A stretch of 64,000 bases of DNA, from the NCBI GenBank assembly GCA_002633025.1, contig NMRB01000054.1, forward strand, positions 649,335-713,334, in the 5' to 3' direction. The notes beneath the pieces are model-generated. The model did no database searches, was not told where the DNA came from, and saw only the letters and a list, made by a program, of their open reading frames with translations. A program made the position numbers and the translations under genes. This DNA comes from Notospermus geniculatus (taxonomy: Eukaryota > Nemertea > Pilidiophora > Heteronemertea > Lineidae). This document shows positions 50,601-62,000 of the stretch, one piece after another (the first letter of the stretch is position 1; every line of letters begins with the position of its first letter).

Positions 50601-53600
50601 GATATAGGAACAGCGTTTCTTTTTACCTGTGTTGAGTCCTGCTGGCTTGAAATGTGATGTTGAAATTTCTCTGGCAACCAGAGAGAGTCGATGAGACTGA
50701 ATAGGGAGGGATTCCTGGAGGGAGAAAACATGCAAATTTAGAGTTTGTCTTTTTAAGATGCGAGTAGCCAGTATGAAACCACAAATACCCACGGGTTAAT
50801 ACTCCTAGGAATATGAGTAAGTTATGAGACCAGCAATTCTTCAGTTATAAGCCTATGGAATGCCAAGGACCATTTCTGATCTGTACCTACTTTTCTCTGT
50901 TGGTCCTGTGATGTATCAACAGATTATGGAAGGCATAGTGACCACCCTCTCCATTCTTGATGACATCCACCCACGGATGCTGGCCAGAATCTGGTATCAT
51001 CACTTCACAAATAGCACCATAAGTATCTTGTAACAGCAGCGACCACTTTAATTCTTTTGGTCGTTGTTTTGGAATTTGAGTGGAGAAGCTGCTATTTCTG
51101 AAATAGAAATGAGAAATTCATGAATCGAACCCAGAACACCCGAGGTGACAGACGCCACATCCTGCACTACACCACACATGTAGCCTACATTCCCAGGGCT
51201 TCAGGGTAAGATGGGCGCAACCACACTCACACCCCTGTGTGCCCGCAAAATTGCACCGAGGAGCTCGATTGACCACACTCCTCGGCATCCTTGAAGTACA
51301 TGTAACTGACCACTCACGACTGTGAACAGCTCTCCTCGAGCCTTTGAGGAGCTCAAGTCAACTGATTGAACACCTGCAGATTTCAAACGTGAAGCACTGC
51401 ATTCCATCACCATTGTCAAGTAAAAGAAACGAAAACCGACTCACCCATCATGGCTGACGGCCTGACGTCTGCACACCACCCGCTGGACGGTTGCACTGAA
51501 TGAGACACTAGCATTCATCGTCCCCGCTCCCTGAACCTCAACGCTGTCTAATATAGAATCACACACTGCTGACCTGACAGATTGAGTAGGATTCACACAC
51601 TGGAGGCCATGGTTTGTTTGTATTGGGACTTGATCAGGTGATCTTACTGGGTCTTCACCCTACAAAAAAGAATACCGGTAGTAACCTTTTGATGTTAGTG
51701 ATCAGGGTCAATCTGATGCAATGGGGTTTGTGGAAAGTACTGACGGCTGGCTGGTGAGGGTACAAAGAGGGCTACAGGTGACTCACCTCACAATGTTCCT
51801 TACCAGGAATCGTCTTGACAACTTCTCCAGGGCAATCTGCTGGAGCTATCGATCTATCTGGAAGAAATTAGGAGTGAAGGATAAGGAACGACCAAACCAA
51901 AATATGGCAGGGTTCAAAAGGAGATAATAAGCAAGAAGTCAATCTCCAGAATTCACGAATTTTCGACCCCAACCGGGGACTTTTTCAAGTGGAACTTTAC
52001 AATCTGAAACTCTAGAAAAGACTGGAGATTGACTTCTTGCTTATTATCATTTTGTGTGTCAATTTTGTGCTATTCTGTATCTTGGTTCAAAAGGAGATGA
52101 TATGCTGAGATCTTCTGAAGACATTTTGTATCTTAGCAAAGCGTAAGTTAAAAGAACTAACCTTGTTGACAATAGCAAGTCCAGGAATACAACAAACATC
52201 TCTTGAGAGGAGGAGACACAAGTTCAGCCACAGGTTTATCCTTGCGTGACAGGACAGTCGAGTAGTTAGTACAGAGAACAACTTTGCCATTGCTGTGGGG
52301 GAGGTCCAGAGTTTGCCTATGGATATGTAAGAGGAAGACAGTGAGTTGAGACCAAAGCTGATCTACTGGTGCCACAGACTGAAATGTGACCAGCACTGAA
52401 TTTCCAGCTGACGTCCTCACTTACCAGGGTGGTTGGATTCTGACGACACATCCAGGCTCCAGTTGTAACTGCTGGGCTCGAGTCTTGGTGAAAAGAACTT
52501 GGAGAGAACTCGGCTCATTCTTATCTTCACTTTCCTTCATTTCAACTGCTTCTGTTGAGACTATGGAGTAGGAATTTTGACAGCTCTGGATCTCAACCGT
52601 CAAAGCCCTTGAACTTGCATCTGAAAAGTCAAGAACATGGGAATGTGTATCCCTCAACGAGGAGACGTTCTGTTTGTTTTGCAAGTAACGAATTGGCCAA
52701 CAGATAGGAAGAGCCAAAAATACCGGTAGATATCTTACCGGGTATCTATTTTTGGAAGACCACAGGTATTGGCCTACCATCTTCGGTATACAACCAAGCT
52801 GAATGGATCACAATGATTGTAAGACTCTATCAGTTTCCAAATGACAGCCATACTCCATCCCAGAATTCCACGTGTATTGGCTACGTCATAAGACTACACC
52901 ACTTTGTGTTAGCGTAGTCGGAGGGCGTAGCGATGTCACAACCCTTGGTAGTCAAGATGGAGTACCTACCTTGTTGAGCTTGATTCTTGTGACACCAGAA
53001 TGTGAAGGAGGACTTCTCTCTCGCCTGAAGACGTTGTAAATGTTCAACATAACCAAACCTAGGAGACAAAATCAAAGCTGTTCACAACTGATGACACAAA
53101 CCACAGAACTGGTACTGTGGTTTGTGCCGACAAAATACTGACCACCTTCATGATATCACTCTGTGGTCACCAGAAAACTACGATCATGGGTGGGAGGTGT
53201 GATGTCTGTGACGTGACTTTAGGTTGCAGGCACTACTTTGATCTGATACAACAGGTTCCACACTACTTTCACGAACTTTGCGAGATTTGCACTTACTTTA
53301 CGTATTTCTTCTTCTTTTTCTTGGTTGAATCTCTCTGATCATTTGTGACATCATCAGTTGAACATTTCTCAGGTGTGACCTCTGAAAGTTTCTTCAGCCA
53401 ATCACTGCCCTTGATACAACTGGTGCTAGGGTTCACATCGCCCCCGTCATCGTCTTTGCTTTGGAGTTGAGGAGGATCTGAGCATGAAATAGACACATCT
53501 GGGCTGTGAGAGTTGCTGGACTGAAATGAAGACAAATATTTTGGGATCTGAAGTTCTTCAAGGCAGAAAGCCACAATACTGATCAAAAACAACATTTTCC

Positions 53601-54974
53601 ATGAAAACCTACCAGACGTTCAGGTGTTTTCTCAACCTCTTCATAAAAGTCCTCTTCTTCCGATACATATGTCAGTATATCTTCTTCTTCTTCCTGGAAA
53701 TGAGATATAAAGTTAAGAACTTTTTAAACTTTAGATATCCGCCACCGTGATCACTGAAATGACATGGAAATAGTCTGCAGGTGGCGAAGAAAGCCATCAT
53801 CGCCAGTGCTACCATCTAGTGTGAAATGGTACATTTAGAATGAGATGGTAACTCCTGGTTAGGTTTAATTAGTACAAACAGTCATTCCCAGATGAAGATC
53901 ATCAACATAAAACAAAATCTGTCACCTCCTCTAAGCCAAGCTGACCAGGCCTACAGGACGTGGGGTTTCTCTGAGACGGTGCTTCACTAGACATTGTTGA
54001 ACACTGAATACTATAGTCCTCATCATCTTCTTCTTCGACTTGCTGCTGCTTCAAGCATTCTCTTGTGCCATTACACTTTTTGTGCTCTTCTTCCTTGGAC
54101 TGGAATACGTTGAAGTATATGACATAAATGAACCATCTGACACTTTCTTTGGACCACAAATACAGTGGGAATCTCTCTTAGCAGACACCTCTGCTAGGAG
54201 GACACCTCTCTATTACAGACACCTCAGTAAAGTTCAATCCCAAATTGGCCATTTCCAACCATTCTGACCTCAGTAATTAGGACGCCGCTTCATACGGACA
54301 GCCATTTGTAAGACAAGAGAGCTACCATCAATTGGTAGAACTTTTTTACGTATCCAACTTTACACTTTACAGGGCACCTTAGTTTGGTTGATTCACTCAG
54401 ACTACTCACCACATTCCCAGCGAATTGTCTACTGGACTGTACAGACCCACTAGGGCCTGGAGTAGGATTTGGTATTCGACTTGGTTCGTCATCACTACTG
54501 GAACTCCAATCACAAATCTCAAGACTTGAAGGAGGCTCCTTCTGTGGGGGCACCTTTGGTATTCCTGTAAAATACAGAATAGATTCTCTTTAGAGGAACA
54601 CCACAAGACTCAGATCAGGAGATTCTATATTCTAGACTCCTCTCTCTCTATTTCTGGATTACCTAGTCAATCCAACAGATTATCTACTGGCAATTTCATA
54701 AAAACCATTTTTCTAACTATCACTCACTTGATTGAGGCCAAACTTTTGATGAAGACAGCAATTGCTTTTTGACCCCTCTGCTATTATTCCGTCGTCCATC
54801 GCATGTCTTTTTTCTTGCATCGTTGGCAGAGAAGTCCGAGAACCCTTCCATACATCTGTTCCAGTCTGTTTCATGTTGAAGAGAGTATCGCTTCTTGATT
54901 GAAGGCCTTGATTTCTTCTGTTCAGGAGATTCATAGTGAGTGAGAGTGATGAACTCATCCTCATCATAAGAGAG
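47652..54974 (-). CDS. SPIDR: scaffold protein involved in DNA repair (KIAA0146), first exon not found
   Basis: SPIDR homologs link RAD51 and BLM helicase in homologous recombination. Exons in transcript order: 54974-54728, 54564-54410, 54099-53926, 53693-53613, 53520-53297, 53058-52970, 52620-52425, 52316-52162, 51857-51787, 51659-51445, 51097-50891, 50714-50627, 50444-50253, 49931-49748, 49495-49361, 48965-48872, 48639-48519, 48415-48365, 47780-47652. Phases fit throughout, giving 935 codons plus stop (human 915 aa). Diagnostic matches: LQVLFTKTRAQQL, VVRIQPPWQTLDLP, SLFSLIDSLWLPEKF, SFCYILTA, NPGTLLSVQG, and a C-terminal zinc ribbon made of CDTCGN and YCRHC. The N-terminal third is acidic and serine-rich with poor conservation. 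The 5'-most exon begins in phase 0 at LSYDEDEF; a short upstream exon with the start codon is missing. Confidence 0.93.
47852..48092. mobile_element. hairpin retroposon-like insertion, copy 1
   Basis: The element folds almost perfectly on itself: GGAGTCGTCCTCCAGAAATT at about 47913 is matched by its reverse complement at 48060-48081, and CAAGTCGAGCTACCAGAAGT at about 47981 by its complement at 48003-48028. Flanking direct repeats GGCCCAATTGCACTC (47837-47851) and GGCCTAATTGCACTC (48093-48107) indicate a 15-bp target duplication. It contains ACCCCAACCGGGGTC. It lies between the last two SPIDR exons. Confidence 0.82.
49195..49275 (-). repeat. tRNA-derived SINE-like fragment
   Basis: On minus, TGGCCTGGTGGTCGAGCAGT resembles a tRNA D arm/A box, and GCGTTCGATCCCC a B box, about 60 bases apart. 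The fold is incomplete, and it lies in a SPIDR intron. Confidence 0.45.
49985..50070 (+). repeat. tRNA-derived SINE-like fragment
   Basis: AGTGCCTCAGTGTCAGACTC, then GACCGAAAGGTGACAGGTTC leading into a B-box-like GGTTCGATTTC. It resembles a degraded tRNA with A and B boxes at normal spacing and lies in a SPIDR intron. Confidence 0.45.
51120..51185 (-). repeat. tRNA-derived SINE-like fragment
   Basis: On minus, GTGGTGTAGTGCAGGATGTG precedes a B-box-like GGGTTCGATTC. The pairing is too poor for a real tRNA. Intronic in SPIDR. Confidence 0.4.
51926..52083. mobile_element. hairpin retroposon-like insertion, copy 2
   Basis: Perfect 15-bp direct repeats GGTTCAAAAGGAGAT flank the insert (51911-51925 and 52084-52098). 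ATAATAAGCAAGAAGTCAAT at 51924 is matched by its reverse complement near 52028-52048. It shares with copy 1 the block CCCCAACCGGGG, then CTT and CTTTTTCA-like sequence, and a terminal GACACACAAAATGAT (seen in inverse orientation). It lies in a SPIDR intron. Confidence 0.82.
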
Positions 54975-56000
54975 CTAAAGAAAAGACAAATGAGAGACAT
55001 TGAGAGAGAGCGCCAGTGACAATGAGTGAGACTACCAGTAGGCTGTTGCTGTTGGTGATTTGTAGGCTAGGCCTAGCTATAGTATACTGTAAACTGTGAA
55101 CTTTTTGTGACGCTAAAAGTTAGCGAATTTATCATTTTTGAAAACTGCGAAGACTAATTTCCGCGTTTACCTTCATAATTCAATGGAAAATGCATTGAGG
55201 TTGCAGAATGCAGGTGTTTTTGCGCTGTAAGCGTAGTTCGTGTTTCTGCCCATGACCGTGATTCCCCCGTGAAAATTTCCCGGTTTACAGAGACAGAGTA
55301 TGCGGGTCAGTGGGACAGTGATAAACACCTTGGCCAACACCCTAGGCCTAATCCCCAATTTATTGCGGACGGCTACAATACAAGTGGACATTTTTCACGG
55401 TGGACAACCGCAACTGTTACACCGCTGACATGCTGCTGTGCATAATGCATTGCAGTGTCATGTGCATTCCCCCATGGCTGTTTTGCCACTGTGCACTCCC
55501 TAGGGGTAGGGGGCCTAGGCCTATCGATTAAATACGATTCTCATGACGTTGGTCCTTGGACGTTGGTGGACAAAATTACTTTTCTTTTCCGTGATGAGTT
55601 AACATACGAATCACGCGACATGACTGTCACAATATTTCATTCATCATCATTCGAGAAATTCACAATAATTCAACGACCAAAAATCATGAAATTGGATTTG
55701 CCGCCCCGCCGCCGCCATGCACAAAACAACAGCAGACGCCGCTACCCGCAAAGGTCACTCTACACGTGTTGCCACCAGAGGGCCCGGTAACAAAAATCAG
55801 TTTTTTCGATGAACGAGCCATTCGCAACGAATGCTGTGTGTAAACGGTTCACGCCCGTACATTTTGCTGTACATTGAATTGCTGATAGAGAAACGAAACC
55901 GCTCAAATTTGAGTGCGACAAAACAACTTTATTTTGCAAAGTACGCTAAAAATTAGTCACCTAATTGACTCATTTTGTTGCCTATCCCGTAAATGTACCA
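54975..56000. promoter_or_regulatory. divergent region between SPIDR and EDC4
   Basis: The two genes point away from each other across about 1 kb that must hold the missing SPIDR 5' exon and both promoters. A GC-rich patch with GGCGGCGGCGGGGCGG on minus near 55705-55720 includes an ATG, but no convincing donor leads from it to SPIDR exon 54974. TAGCGAA/CGCGT-type repeat sequence lies at 55110-55170. Confidence 0.5.
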
Positions 56001-59000
56001 ATGGATTCCTCCTCTAGTTCAGTATCGTCTACCGAAGCCACTCAACTTCTGAAAGACATTCTCAATGTGGGAAAACCTGTATCTACGCGGCGAGGTCTCT
56101 GTACATTTGTACACTGATTGTTTCATGTTGTAGAATCTATCAGCTTGTGCTTAGTTAATAGTATTTTGTCTTCCTTTCTTTTTTCCATTGGTTTTCTTTG
56201 TTGCTATTTACTTTAATTGTTTTGCCTCTCTTGACTTTGACTTTGATTACTTACCGGTATCGCTTGGAGGAATTATAGGCCTACAGTATAATTCCTCCAA
56301 GCTTATCGCTAACAAACCACACCACATGCCATGGCATTTTAATCGTGATAACAATAATAGGCATAGCAATAGTGCTACGGAAGTGACTATAACAACACAG
56401 ACTCACTCACACACTCACCTAGACTATAGACCTAGGCTAGGCCTACATATATAGAGTACAAGGGATTCATATTATAAGGGATTCATATTATTACGCAGGC
56501 TGGCTAAACTTTAAGAATCCCTGATGGGAAGTGACGTCACTCCATGGCACAAAATGGAAGTCCTATTGTTCGGCTTATTACATCAATCAGTGACTTTTTT
56601 GTGGGCACTGATCGGGAATTCTAAATTCGCTCCCCCAGGCCTATTTATTCCGTTGTTGTGGAAATCTTCTCATGGTTTGATATTTGTTTCAGATCCCCCT
56701 GTCCCTGGGTATCCAATCAGTATGAATGGCACTCCAGCGGGATCTGCCAGGTATGCATTATTACTCTGACTCCGGTCTTGATCATCATGTCAATCTGGAG
56801 CTGAGGGCGCCAAGAGTGTGCCCTCATCAATGGCCCCAACAACAAAGAAGATGTCAACGTTTTTAAAACCACTACACCTTTCACCTTATGATATGTTGGA
56901 TGTATTGTCGACTTCCTGATTATTTTGATGCTTCACATGGATACACTTCCTCTTCAGCTATGACAGCACCAGTACCATGAGCAACATGACCGGTCGATCA
57001 CACAATATTGCTGATTTCATCAAAAATCTCAACGCATCCTCCACAAAGCAACAAATGTAAGTTTACATGTCATGTCTTCTGAACATGGAGCAAGTCAGAT
57101 TTAGCTGGCCAGCAGCGTTGGTGTTGGGAACACTCATACCCCATTGCCTGTGTTTTGTACAAGGTATTTCCTGATGACATGATTTGCACTGACCTATCTC
57201 GGACATGATTGGCACTTACCTGTCTCTACAGCAAAAGTGAGCAATACCCAACTACTCTGTTGTCACATTTCAGCCTGCTACAGGGATCAGACAATGCCAC
57301 CAGTTTTGGTGTGTATGGCCAGGAGGTGGAGATCATCTCAAGTACGGCCAGTGGTTCCACACAACCTTCAGCGGGAAGTAATAAGGTAAGATTAGATGGT
57401 CGAGTTATTAAGAAGACAAGACCAATTTGGGTTGTTATGGATCAACTGCTGTTATGTGCAGATCCCAGACAACAGAAGTATCATATCATTTGTCATTACT
57501 GAGACCAGCTGGCCTAATACGTGATGTTCAGTTCCCTCTCTTCATGTTTTTTTCAGGTGAAGATCATCCCAGCTGTTAACTATGAGTGGGAGAACAGATA
57601 TTACACAGGCAATCTGGTCGCTTCTCATAAAAGTGGATTGTATATTGCTTATGTGTTGAAAGGTAAATATTGCTAACCCATCTTTACCATTCTACTGATG
57701 ACCTGTGTGGGTTCTCACAGAAAACCAGCTGGCGGCCGTCTCGAGGTGCTTACCCGACAAGCTGTCAAAGTTTTCTTCATGAAATTTCCTTCACAAGAGT
57801 AGCGAAGACGTCAAATGATTTTTATGCCAATCATTTTGTTTCAGGTAAAACTGGTGGAGTTGTTCGAATAACAAACAGAAAGACAGCAGAAAGATCATTA
57901 CTGAAAGGATTCACAGGCGTGGTTACTGATATTGCATTTGCCTATCTCCCAGAAGTCATTCTTGCTGTGGTTGATGGAAGCGGCAACCTCCATGTGTACT
58001 CTATCGATGAACCCAAGAATGCTGGCATACAGTATCCTTTATCTTGGAAACAATAACCTTTGTTTTTCACCTTATAAGCATGTTTTCCGTGGATGTCATG
58101 AGTTCATGAATGCAGGGTATTGTTTTGCCTTAACCTCTGCCAGAATAAAAACTCTCCTGCAAGTGAATCGTTCACCTGGTGCCAACCCGACGGCCCGTCA
58201 TCGTGTGATCTGGTGTCCGTACATCCCTGAGGAGGAAGACGAGGCCGAGGACATGGACCCGTCGGAGGATGTGGGCAAACTGCTGGTTCTCACTCATGAT
58301 AATTGTGTAAGTACTGGTCATTTACATCATCAGAGTCGTTTATCAGTTCAGTGTAATTCTATCGGACTTCACTGAATGAGACAGAGACCTGCAGTGACAG
58401 GCCGTCTTGGTCTGATGACCAAACATTTTGAATGCAAGCATGTATTTGCTAAGAGTTTTCTTTGTTTATCTCTGTAGGCAGAGATGTTCAATGTTGACAT
58501 GATTCTGAAGGAGCACACGGAGACGACCTTGAATGTTGATGACCTCCAGACTGGGTACCTCGCTGTTGAAGATCATGAAAAGGTAAGCATTTCGCTATTT
58601 AGCTCGAAATGGACGTATCAAACACATAATGTCGTTTCCATCTGACCACTGTTGTCGCCCCCCCCCCCCCTCCCCCCACCGCAAGCCATCTCTTCTAATA
58701 TTGGATCTCTTCAGGCCATCGTTGATGCTGCGTTCTCACCAGACGGCACTGCACTGGCTACAGCGAGTTTAGATGGAGAAGTTCGGGTATTCCAAGTCTA
58801 TATGCACGATAACACACAGCCTAGGTAAGGACTACATGTACTTGCTATTACCTTAGATCTCTTCATGTCTTCTGTTGTCCATCCTGAGGTAATCACTAGT
58901 TCTTGGGGCTCGTTCTATAGTGGCGATGTAGGGAATGAGTGCTAAGAACTACAGGCTATCTCAGGATGTCTTTTGGCATGTATAATCGTAACTTTTCACT

Positions 59001-62000
59001 TGCCATTCATTCTCCACAGCCTGCATGTGTCTGTCTTGTATGTTGAATGCCTAGGTTTATGTCATTCACAGTGTCTTTCACTTCAGTTTAAACACAACAG
59101 TCCTCACGTAGTTGCTTGTTTCTACCTCATGGGTCAGTGTGTTCCTTTGTTAGTGTCAGTAGCAGTGTGTTTATTATAAACACTACTGCCCTCATCTAGT
59201 TCTCCTGATGATTGCAGGTGTTTACATAAATGGAAGCCACACAACGGGAAACCACTCTCATTCCTCAAATTCTTAGATGACCAGAAAGAGCCAAAGTAAG
59301 TGATGTGTTCTTGGACCGTCTTATTCTGAATGCAAAATCCGCTTCCTTCAGTCAGGTTTCATGTCGATGCAGTGATGTGTTCTGACCTTTCACTCTCTCA
59401 GAGTTCAGTATGCCCAGGTTGAGAAGTGGCATGTGATGTGTCACAGTGACTCACTGGAAGAAAGAGTTAATCCCACCAGTCCTTCCCCTGGACCATTCTC
59501 TAAGCTTTATCATTTTGCTTCTTTCTAGAGCCCAGTTTTGGAAGTTTGCGCTGACAGGTGCTGATCATAATCGTGAATTGAAAATTTGGAGTTGTGAATC
59601 CTGGAGCTGTCTACAAACACTAAGGTAAGACTTTTCTTCTGGCCATCATAGCACCTGCTGGCTAGTCACCACACACTGCTGATTACAGCAGGATGGCTGT
59701 TGGCCTGTCATTACCGACTGGATGCAATGGCATCCAACAGAAGTTGTCTCCAATATGGTATGAATGCCAAAGTCAGAATGGCCAACTCTGACGTTATATG
59801 CTTGTTTTTCAGGTTCTATCCACCACCAGACTTGTCGGGTGCCGACCCAATCCAGCCCTGTCTAAAGGCAGCTGTTGATTTAACATCCAAATATCTTGTT
59901 TTATCTGATATCAAACGGAGGGTGAGTGTTTTTCTGAAACGTTTGTTGCATATCTTACGTGGTTCCAAGGGTTGTGAATGTCCCAGTGTCAGAGACTCGA
60001 GCTCGGGTAATTTAATGTTGTTACATTTCACAGGACATTACTCTGTCTATTTCAGGTCTTGTACGTAATGCACATCCACCAAGATTGGGACGGAGCCCGA
60101 GCACACGTCAGTTCACTCTCCGAGTTCTTACTCGCACAACCCTGTCTCAGTTTCTCCATCTTGGAGGCTGGGGTTAAGAAGTTTAAGAAGGCGATAGAAG
60201 GAGGTCATATGAGTGAGTTCTCACCTGGTCATAGTGAGGATGATGAAGACGATATGAAGGAAGATGAGCTCGTCGTTGGTGTCATGGTCAAGATGTATGC
60301 TGTGCACACCAAGTAAGTCAGGAGAATGATTGATCTGTTCTGGACATTTTGTTAGCGTTTGAGAGATTGTCCGCCAGGTGGCCTACTTGCTACTCCTCAG
60401 AACAGAAACCAGTCAGTATCAATCTTAATTATGGTTATCCCTCCAGCAGGCATGATGCTTACAGTTGGTCGCAATCTGAACATTAACATTTCTGCCATGA
60501 GACCATGGCCAAGCTTTTAGTTTGAGGTTGGGTGTACTTATTTTATGACTCTTTGGTTTTCAGAGCCCTCCAGGAGCTTATGATACAGTTCCAACCAGAA
60601 TCTTCGGTCCCATCACATGCCCTGTCTACATCATTTGTCAGTTCTATATCACAGGATGATGCAGGTAAGATTGGATTATCGAATGCTTTGTCAAGTTGGA
60701 GTTTCATCGTACATTCCACTGGGGCTGTCATCGGACGCTCCACTGGGGCTGTCATCAGATGCTCCAATGAGGCTGTGGCTTGTAGACAGACGACAGCTCA
60801 AAACCTGAGTCGCAGTTGAGAGATTTGTTAACCACGCCGACTTTGGTCTCTCGGTTGATCATCCTTTTACTGTGTTGTAGATATTTCCTCTCAAGAATCA
60901 CACGTATCATATCAGAGTTCACCGTATACTTGTTCCCGTTGCAGGTTTCCGAGATGCCCTGACTGATGTTAGCATGGACACGGTGTCAGATGGTGATACA
61001 GTTCATGAAGCCAGCAAACCATATCTTCTCACTCCAGATGACTTCACATCCAGTCCAAGGTCAGTATTTGTTTTAATTTGTTCCTCATCACTGCCTCTGT
61101 TCTTATGTGTATCCTTGGGCATTGGAGCCAAAGTGTCTGACTCTTGTCCACTGTAATGTTGTCTGTTTTTCAGAAAATATGCCGACCAAGCAGCCATTGA
61201 TACTTTCCGTAGTAGTTTGACATCGAGTACCAGTAGTTTTACACAAGTGACTGCCATGGGGGATGGTGCCAGCAGTTTCATGGATCCCACCCTGGCATCT
61301 CCCGTTAGCTCTGTCACGCTCACACCGACATCTGTATCACATGACACGAGGGACACGATGCAGACTTCCACCCCGACCCAGATCCCTATAGCTCATGATG
61401 TACCTCTACCACCGGTGACACCTGGTGAGGAGGATCTAAACTCCAGTCGCAGTTCCAGCTTGTTGAACACACAAGTCATGGGGGGAGTGACATCGCCACG
61501 TAGCATTCAGTCACCGCACGGGTCAAACTCTTTGATCGATTTGAAGCCTTCACCGATGAGCAAACCATCAGATTTCATGTCGCCACGGAGCCTGAGCAGC
61601 AGTGAGACGAGTCTACCAGCCGGCGGGACGGTCAAAATGATGGATCTCCTGGCATCGACGGGAGACGTCGATGGACCTCTAGCGGCGTCGGAGGCGGCAG
61701 ATGAGATGTTCACAAAGGATGAGGCATCGTCAGGCGGCACACAGACACCACGTAAGAAACTCCAGAGTTTGGGAAGCTCTAGCTCTACTAGTATGGAAGT
61801 CAGTGAGATTCTTAGTCATTCTCGGAGGACGGACGAAGGTATGCAGTAAGATCTGTGTACTGGTCTTGTCCTTGTGCTTGTGTCCGTCATCTGCGGTCAG
61901 GGTATCAGTCTGTATCTTCACTACTTGCGTCCATCGGTGGACTGGTGTATTTGTAGAATGACCTGTGTAACATAGAGAGAGAATGTCCCAGGTAATGTGA

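Noticed and set aside
51804-51857. SPIDR exon ending at the upstream donor
   Set aside because: Gives a frame that stops at once in the next exon; the donor 17 nt downstream restores the frame and was used instead.
55705-55725. ATG with an alanine-rich start on minus as SPIDR exon 1
   Set aside because: No convincing donor in the right phase connects it to the exon at 54974, and the frame closes soon after.
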